Below, in pieces: positions 1-6,300 of a DNA stretch of 7,234 nucleotides. Position numbers and translations under genes: made by a program. Below the pieces are notes generated by a model, which made no database searches, was not told the origin of the DNA, and worked only from the letters and a program-made list of their open reading frames with translations. This DNA is from JANOSH01 sp031415695. Its GTDB lineage: Bacteria > Actinomycetota > Acidimicrobiia > Acidimicrobiales > Ilumatobacteraceae. The stretch lies in NCBI GenBank assembly GCA_031415695.1, contig JANOSH010000072.1:1-7234 (forward strand), read 5' to 3'. Every line of letters begins with the position of its first letter. Positions within the stretch are counted from its first letter, which is position 1.

Positions 1-204
1 TAACACAACGGCTGAAGGCGCTTGCGCTGATCTAAGCTGAGGAGAGATTCGACGACAATCGAATTGTGTGTTCAGGTTGACAGCGACAGACAAAACGACT
101 TGCAATTCCGCACGTTGTGTTACAGACGCTGCACGTGTCCACAGAGCAAGTGGACGTGAACCATTGAAATAAACTAACTAAGAGTGAATGCATGCTTCAC
201 AACA
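1..204 (-). repeat. 3' LTR, lacking its last 12 bases at the window edge
   Basis: The 3' LTR is inferred to start at 204 (TGTTGTG on the minus strand, right after the polypurine tract) and to run off the window at position 1. Comparison with the other end suggests 12 more bases, corresponding to 7082-7093, ending CACGACA. The total would be 216 bp, short for copia. The ends TGTTGTG and CACGACA are inverted with six of seven matches and give the canonical TG...CA. Inside are a CACGTG box (132-137), a 6-bp stem GTCCAC/GTGGAC (137-142 and 150-155), a 6-bp stem ATTCGA/TCGAAT (47-52 and 59-64) and a 10-bp inverted pair (1-10 and 113-122). I see no convincing TATA box (only weak GTTTATTT at 174-167) and no AATAAA on the coding strand. 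Confidence 0.8.
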
Positions 205-213
205 CGCCCCCTC
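205..213 (-). other. Polypurine tract
   Basis: On the minus strand GAGGGGGCG directly precedes TGTTGTGAAG, the inferred start of the 3' LTR. The tract would resist RNase H and prime plus-strand DNA synthesis. It is purine-rich except for one C near its end. Its position just before a TGTTG start is the classic copia arrangement. Confidence 0.75.
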
Positions 214-300
214 AGCCGACAAACGAGCGACGACTCGTTGTTGCTGAACAGTGGAAGCATGAAAATGAGAGAGGCATTTCGAACTCTGAAATCCCTCAGC
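214..300 (-). other. 3' untranslated stretch with small hairpin before polypurine tract
   Basis: The 87 bases between the TAG stop and the polypurine tract hold no gene. A perfect 6-bp inverted repeat, AACGAG (222-227) and CTCGTT (234-239), with a 6-base loop sits about nine bases upstream of the tract in the element's direction. A 9-base block, GGCTGAGGG on the minus strand, occurs both at the stop codon (301-293) and in the polypurine region (217-209). A function for either is not shown. Confidence 0.5.
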
Positions 301-3300
301 CTAAGCGCGCACACCCATGATGGCGTCGCGGATGCGAGAGAATGCGTCGAAAGGAAGCGGCTTGGTGAAGATGTCTGCAAGCTGCTTCTTGGTTTCGATC
401 CAGAAGACCGCGATATAGCCCTGCTTGGCCAAGTCACGGACGTGATGGTATCGAACATTGATGTGTTTGCGGCGCGGGGTGACGGTGTCCTCTTCAACAA
501 ATCGGATTGACGTTTGATTGTCCATGAAGAGAGCAGTTGGCTCAGCCTGAGCCGCACCGAGGCCAGCAAGAAGAACACGCAGCCACGTGACTTCTCTTGT
601 TGCTTCACTTGCTGCGATGTATTCTGCTTCGGCACTCGAAGTCGCAACAGTCTTTTGCTTTTGACTCATCCAATCCACCGCTGCTCCAGCTAGCATCATC
701 ACTGAACCAGACACAGAGAGTGAAGTCTCGTAGTCGTTGGCCCAATCACTGTCGCTGTAAGCGCACAGGGTGAGAGCATTGGCTGAGCTGTGGAAGGATA
801 GTTTCAACTCACGAGTGCCCTTCAGGTATCGAAGAAGGAACTTGAGAGCCTGCACTGCTTCCGGGATTGGAGCCGAGTTGTAGCGGGCGAGCATATTCAC
901 AGCGAACGCGATGTCAGGACGGACAGTGATAGCGAGGTAGTTGACGGCTCCAATGCAACTTTGATAGTTGCGTGCAGTCAGCTTGCCTCGATCACGTCCA
1001 TCGTCCCATCCACCCTTCGCTTGTTCCTTCTGCTCATCAGAGAACTGAGAGAGAGGTGGTAGCTTTTCACCAACGCGGAACGGAATGCGCTCAGTTCTGA
1101 CTTCGTTTCCGAAGCCGAACTCTTGGAGAATGCGATCAATCATCGCAGTCAGATCTAACGAGATCGTGACTTCTCCGTTGGAATCGACGTTGCGCATGAA
1201 GCGCATGCCGATTACGTTCTTTGCGTCACCGAGGTCCTTGATGTCGAGTAGCTTTGACAGCTCCTGAATGAAGCTCTCGATCTCAGCATCGTCTTGCTCA
1301 GTGTGACCGACTTCCATGTCGTCTACGTAGAGAGCGACAGCGATCATTCCACCCGACTTTGATTCTCTGACGAACAAGCATACGTCAGCGTACTGAAGTT
1401 GCTTGAAGCCGAGGAAGATGAGAATGTCGGTGGCGAGCAGGTTGAAGTTGCGACCAGCTTGCTTCAGTCCATACAGAGACTTTTTCAAACGCAAAATCGA
1501 ACCCGGAGGATACGACTTGAAGCCAGGCGGGCTTCGAATGAAGAGCAACTCTTTCAGCGAAGCATGAAGGAATGCGGTCTTCACGTCGATCGAGCGAACT
1601 TTCATTTTGTTCGAGGCACACCAGGCGAAGAAGACTTTGAGAGTCTTCGGTAGGATTGTTGGAGCCATGGTCTCGAAGTAATCGATCCCCGAGCGCTCAC
1701 CGAATCCCTGTACGACCAAACGTGCTTTGTGTCGCACAATGGCGCCATTCTCGTCGAGTTTGCCTTTGTAGACATATCGAGCACCGAGGATTTTCGATCC
1801 AACAGGAAGCGACACCACCTGCTCGAAAACGTCATGATCCAGGAGCGACTGCTCCTCTTCGCGTTCAGCTGCGCTCCAGAGCGCTGCGTCTGCGGAAGCC
1901 ATCGCTTCAGCATGGTTCTTTGGATCCGAAGAGAGAACAGATGCAGCGAATGCAAACTGATGCTCTTGAACCTGGGCGTGATACACTGCAGGTGATCCGC
2001 CGAACGCTTCCCAATCAATCGCAGTCACCGGCTCACCGGTGTTTGGATCGTAAGCGATGGATACATCGTCGTCATCGATGTCTTCGGGAGCGATTGAGGA
2101 TACTTCATCCTCTTCTCGCTTCTCAAGGTGCTCCTTGAATCTCACAAATCCTCCTGCACTGCCTTTACGGCCAGTCGGAGGGGCACCTGGAACTCGCTTG
2201 AGCTTTTGGTGCTGCTTCCAGTAGAACTTGCTGTAAGGGATGAAGATCTCAGAGCCCTTCGGAATTCGTTTGATAGCCGTGAGTCTGACGGATCTGCGAC
2301 GATGATCAACGATCCAACGAACATTTGCGGAACGGTAATGACCGGGCGCGTCCGAAGCGTTCACCATTCGACCAGGAGCGGTGTCGGTGCGGGCCGCATC
2401 GATGCCTACCTTGTCGCTCAGACCGAACAGATAGTTGCTACCACCGAAGTCAGATCGCATGATCTTCTTGCCAACTGCGAGGTCTCCGGTGTAGAGAGCA
2501 ACAGTCTCATTCGGCTCGAAGTCTTTCGCTGCGAACAGACCGCGACCGGCTTCAGGAACCGTTGACTTCTTGATGCGCAAGCCCTGCTCCTTCACCAGGT
2601 GCTGCCAGCAATACGCACCGCTCTTGGTCTTGTTCTTACATTGGCCGCCGAGGCGACTTTTGCCGAGACACGTAACAGAGGGTTGAGAAATCTCACCCTT
2701 CTTGTTGGTGAGCGGACGATCTGCGGGCATCGGGCGATTGGTTGTTATCGAGAGCAAAGCGTTCTCATTCGCTTGCTTGCGAATGCGATCGTCGTGCGAC
2801 AGAGGCTGAGCTTCAGCGGCGCGTTTGACACGCGCCATGTGCGCTTCTGCGGAATCCAGACAGGATCGTGAATCAGCTGAGTCAACTGAAAAGTCGTCTT
2901 CAAACACGATGTCCGCAAGTAGCGACAGCAGCTCGAGTTGAGCAGTGTCCGCGTCGAAGTCAGCGATATCATCGTCGATAAGAGCGAGAAGTTTGCGTTG
3001 AGCAGCTGCAGGTTCAGCATTGAAGTTGACGATGTCTCCTGGATCCGCCATGCCGTAGCGGAACTCAGGGGCTCTACTGCGAGTTGAGCGCGACATACTG
3101 GCTCCAACTGGAGTCCAGGTTGATAGTCGCTCAACCTCAGTCTTACGAGCTCCCTTCTTTCTCTTAGCCGGTGCAGATGCCGCTGGAGCAGGCAGAGCCA
3201 TGGCCTCTTCCTCATCGGAGGCAAGAGGAGACTGAACGGGCTGTTCAGGCTCAGGAGAAGGAGACGGAGAGGGCGAAGCGGGCAAGCTGATCGACGCCGG

Positions 3301-6300
3301 AATAGGCAGTGATGCTCTTTTCGGAGGAGCGACTGCTCCTGGCTTGCCTTTGTCTTGATCAGCCATTGAGAGGAGCTGAGCAAGGCGAATTGAGTTTCGG
3401 AGAGCGAGCTGACTATAGAAGTCAATGTCGCTCAACTCTGGCTCTTCTTCAGTCCCGAAGCTGCCTTCGACGTAGCGCTTGGCCTGCGCGAAAGAGAGAT
3501 CGAAGAAGATTGCGTGCTTGGAGAAGCGGATTGTGCGAGAATCCGGGTCGAGGAATCGGAAGCCGAAGCCATCCTGATAACCGACGAAGATTTGATCTGC
3601 GCCACGCGGATCAAACTTGTCTTTTTCAAGAGCAGGTTCAACTCGCACAACAGCGTCACAGCCGAACGGATGAAGGTTGCGGTTGATCGGCTTGGTTCCA
3701 TGGAACAGCTCGAACGGAGTTTGAGAGCGCAGCGCGCTGACAAATGTACGATTGTACGTGTAGATGAAGTGCGACAAGCACTCACCCCACAACTCCTTCG
3801 ACAGGCCGCTTTGCAGCAGACCTGCTCGAATACCGTTCGCAATGAACAGATTGGGACGCTCGATGAATCCTGCCTGAGGCGAGGAATAAGGCATCGTCTG
3901 ACGCATCACAATTCCCTTTTCTTTGGCGAACTTGGTGAGCTCGCCGAGGAATTCTGTTCCTTGATCACTGAGAACCTCCGTGGGAAACTTTCCCTTGGAG
4001 TTGAAGATCTGCATGAAGATCGCAATGAGCTGAGGAGCAGCATCCGATTTGTTCTTCAGAGGCACACCCCACATAAAGCCTGATGCTTCATCCTTGAGAA
4101 CAAGAATATACGAGCACCCGCCAAGCGAAGTGGTTGGAAACGGACCCATCAAGTCAGTGTGCACGCGATCCAGCGGATTGTGAACTCGCAAGCGCGGATC
4201 GATGTTGTCAGCATAGGTCTTCTTGACCATTTTTGCTTTGACACACACCATGCATCGAGGGATTTTGCTCGGAAGACGAGTGTTCTCGTATCCTTCAATC
4301 GCACCGGACTCGAGAGCGTGACGCAATCGGGTTTCACCCAGGTGATTCAGACAAGCATGCAGAGTTGCAATCTCGTCGAGAGACAAAGTTCGAGGCTTCG
4401 AACTGACAGTTCCAGCTGCAAACGAATGCGAGGAAGAGTCACCAAGATCGAATTCAAGGTGATACAACCCGCCGGACTCAGACGCTCGACCGAGCACCTT
4501 ACCGTCGTTGCCAATGAGAACGGCTTCAGCCGAGGTGAACTCGACCTTCTGAACGCCGCTCAGCTTACAGATCTGAGAGATGCTGATCATGTTCCGCTTC
4601 AAGTCATTGTGTTGATACACGTCTCGAAGAATAAGCGGAGAACCGAAGAGCGGTTGAATGGCGAGCTCGCCGAAGACTGGGGCAAGAAGCTCACTGCCGT
4701 CAGCAAGGTGAATGCTCTGAGATTGGTTGGGAGAACCTCGCACAGTCACGCCGTTCATGAACATCGAGGTTGTACAACCTGAGTCCAGTATTCCGCTGAA
4801 CGGAGAAGAAGCGGAAGGGGACGAAGAACTGGAAGAGCTCGAAGAGCTGGCGCTAGATGAGTGGAAGCAACTGCTCGGTCCAATCTCAGCATGATACGCG
4901 GAGACCGAAGGAGAAGCTGAATTGGCTTCCGGCCCCTTTCGAGGCACGCCACCGAGCTTCTTCTCGCACTGCGATTCGGTATGACCGAACTCGGCACACC
5001 AACCGCATTTCTTCTGAGCTGACGCAGCTGACTGCTGCTTCTTTTCCTTTTTGTTTTTCTGACCGCTTTTTCCTTCACTTTTCTTTCGATCTTTGGGCGG
5101 ACCAACGTCGGGCTTGCCGTCGTTGCCGGTCGGGCACTTCGACTTGAAATGGCCAACCTTTCCACAGTGAAAACATTTGATCTTGGCCTTCTGGCCGTTC
5201 ACGATGGTCGCTTCAGCGTTGAACGCTGCAGCGCCCCCTGAACCCGCTTTGACATTTCCTCGAGCATCCATGCTCTCCCAAGTACGAGCCATTGCAAATG
5301 CATCGTTGACTGAGAGAGGCAGGAGCGTATCGATCGAGTGACCGGCAGGAACAATGAGATTGCGGACGAACTGGAGACGGACCATCTCCTCGTGAGGGCT
5401 CACACCGTGAGCTTGCATCAGACTGACAAGGCGTTCGAATTGAGTGTAGAACTCGGAGACGGACTGTCCCTTCGCCTGTCGCATAGTCATGAACTGACTG
5501 AGCAAAGCCGCCGATTGCACCGGAGTGCGCTGATCGAAGGTTCGCTCGAGTCTGTCCCATGCTTCACGTCCATTGCCTCGCATGCAGTTGGACACGATGC
5601 TGTTGGCGATCGGAACGCCGGCGACTGCGCGTTCAATGGCCAGATAGCACCATTTGAGCTGCTTAGCTGCGAGACGAAGATTCACCGGATACTGCGGCAG
5701 AAATTCGTTGTCGAGCGGGGAGACCGCATCACGACTAAACTGCTGTTTGTACTCAATCTGAGGCTTCAGTGTGAGGATGAACTCGGCCATTCCCTCGACT
5801 CCCTGTGTGACAATGGAAGTTGGAATGCCGTTACTTTCGATGAAGGCAAGGAAGCCTGGGCGCCATCGAACGAAGTCTTCAGCCGACAAGAGCTTGGGAG
5901 CTCGCGTTGCTGCATCTGGCTTGGGCAAACTGCGTTCTGAATGGTCAGTGAGGCCAAGGAGACTGGCAAGTACTCCAGACAGATGATCTGCTTGAGACGA
6001 GGACAACTGTCCTGCTGGAGGCTGCGGTGCTCCAGGCGCTCCAGGCGCTCCAGGCGCTCCAGCGCCACCTGCACCAACTGATGGTGATGGACCAGCACCT
6101 GCTGGCGCTGCTGCAGCTTGTGCTTGGGTAGCGGCTGCGGGAGGGACAACTGACGCAGGCTGAAAAGGCTGCGCCGAACTGGAGAGGGGCTGCGGTGCTT
6201 GCTGCATCTGCTGCTGATAAGCGGCAGGCGGTGCGTAACCGCCAAAGCCTCCAGGGGAGGACATTTGACCGTAGCCGTACATTCCAAGAGGCTGAGGAGC

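Noticed and set aside
113..122. CGTTGTGTTA paired with TAACACAACG as transposon terminal inverted repeats
   Set aside because: They enclose only 122 bp within the LTR with no coding capacity, and the LTR ends are better defined by the PBS and polypurine tract.
166..174. GTTTATTTC as a TATA box on the minus strand
   Set aside because: It is a weak match in a region with no other core promoter signal that I can identify. It was not annotated as a promoter.
184..510. Plus-strand frame of 108 codons starting in the LTR
   Set aside because: It runs opposite the RNase H end and the 3' LTR. There is no domain and no sign of an antisense regulator beyond being open.
3514..4083. Open frame of 189 codons on the plus strand
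   Set aside because: It lies opposite the integrase frame, shows no recognisable domain, and is explained by the long coding frame on the other strand.
5338..5940. Open frame of 200 codons on the plus strand
   Set aside because: It lies antisense to Gag with no domain or initiation signal of note. Its composition reflects the complement of Gag codons.
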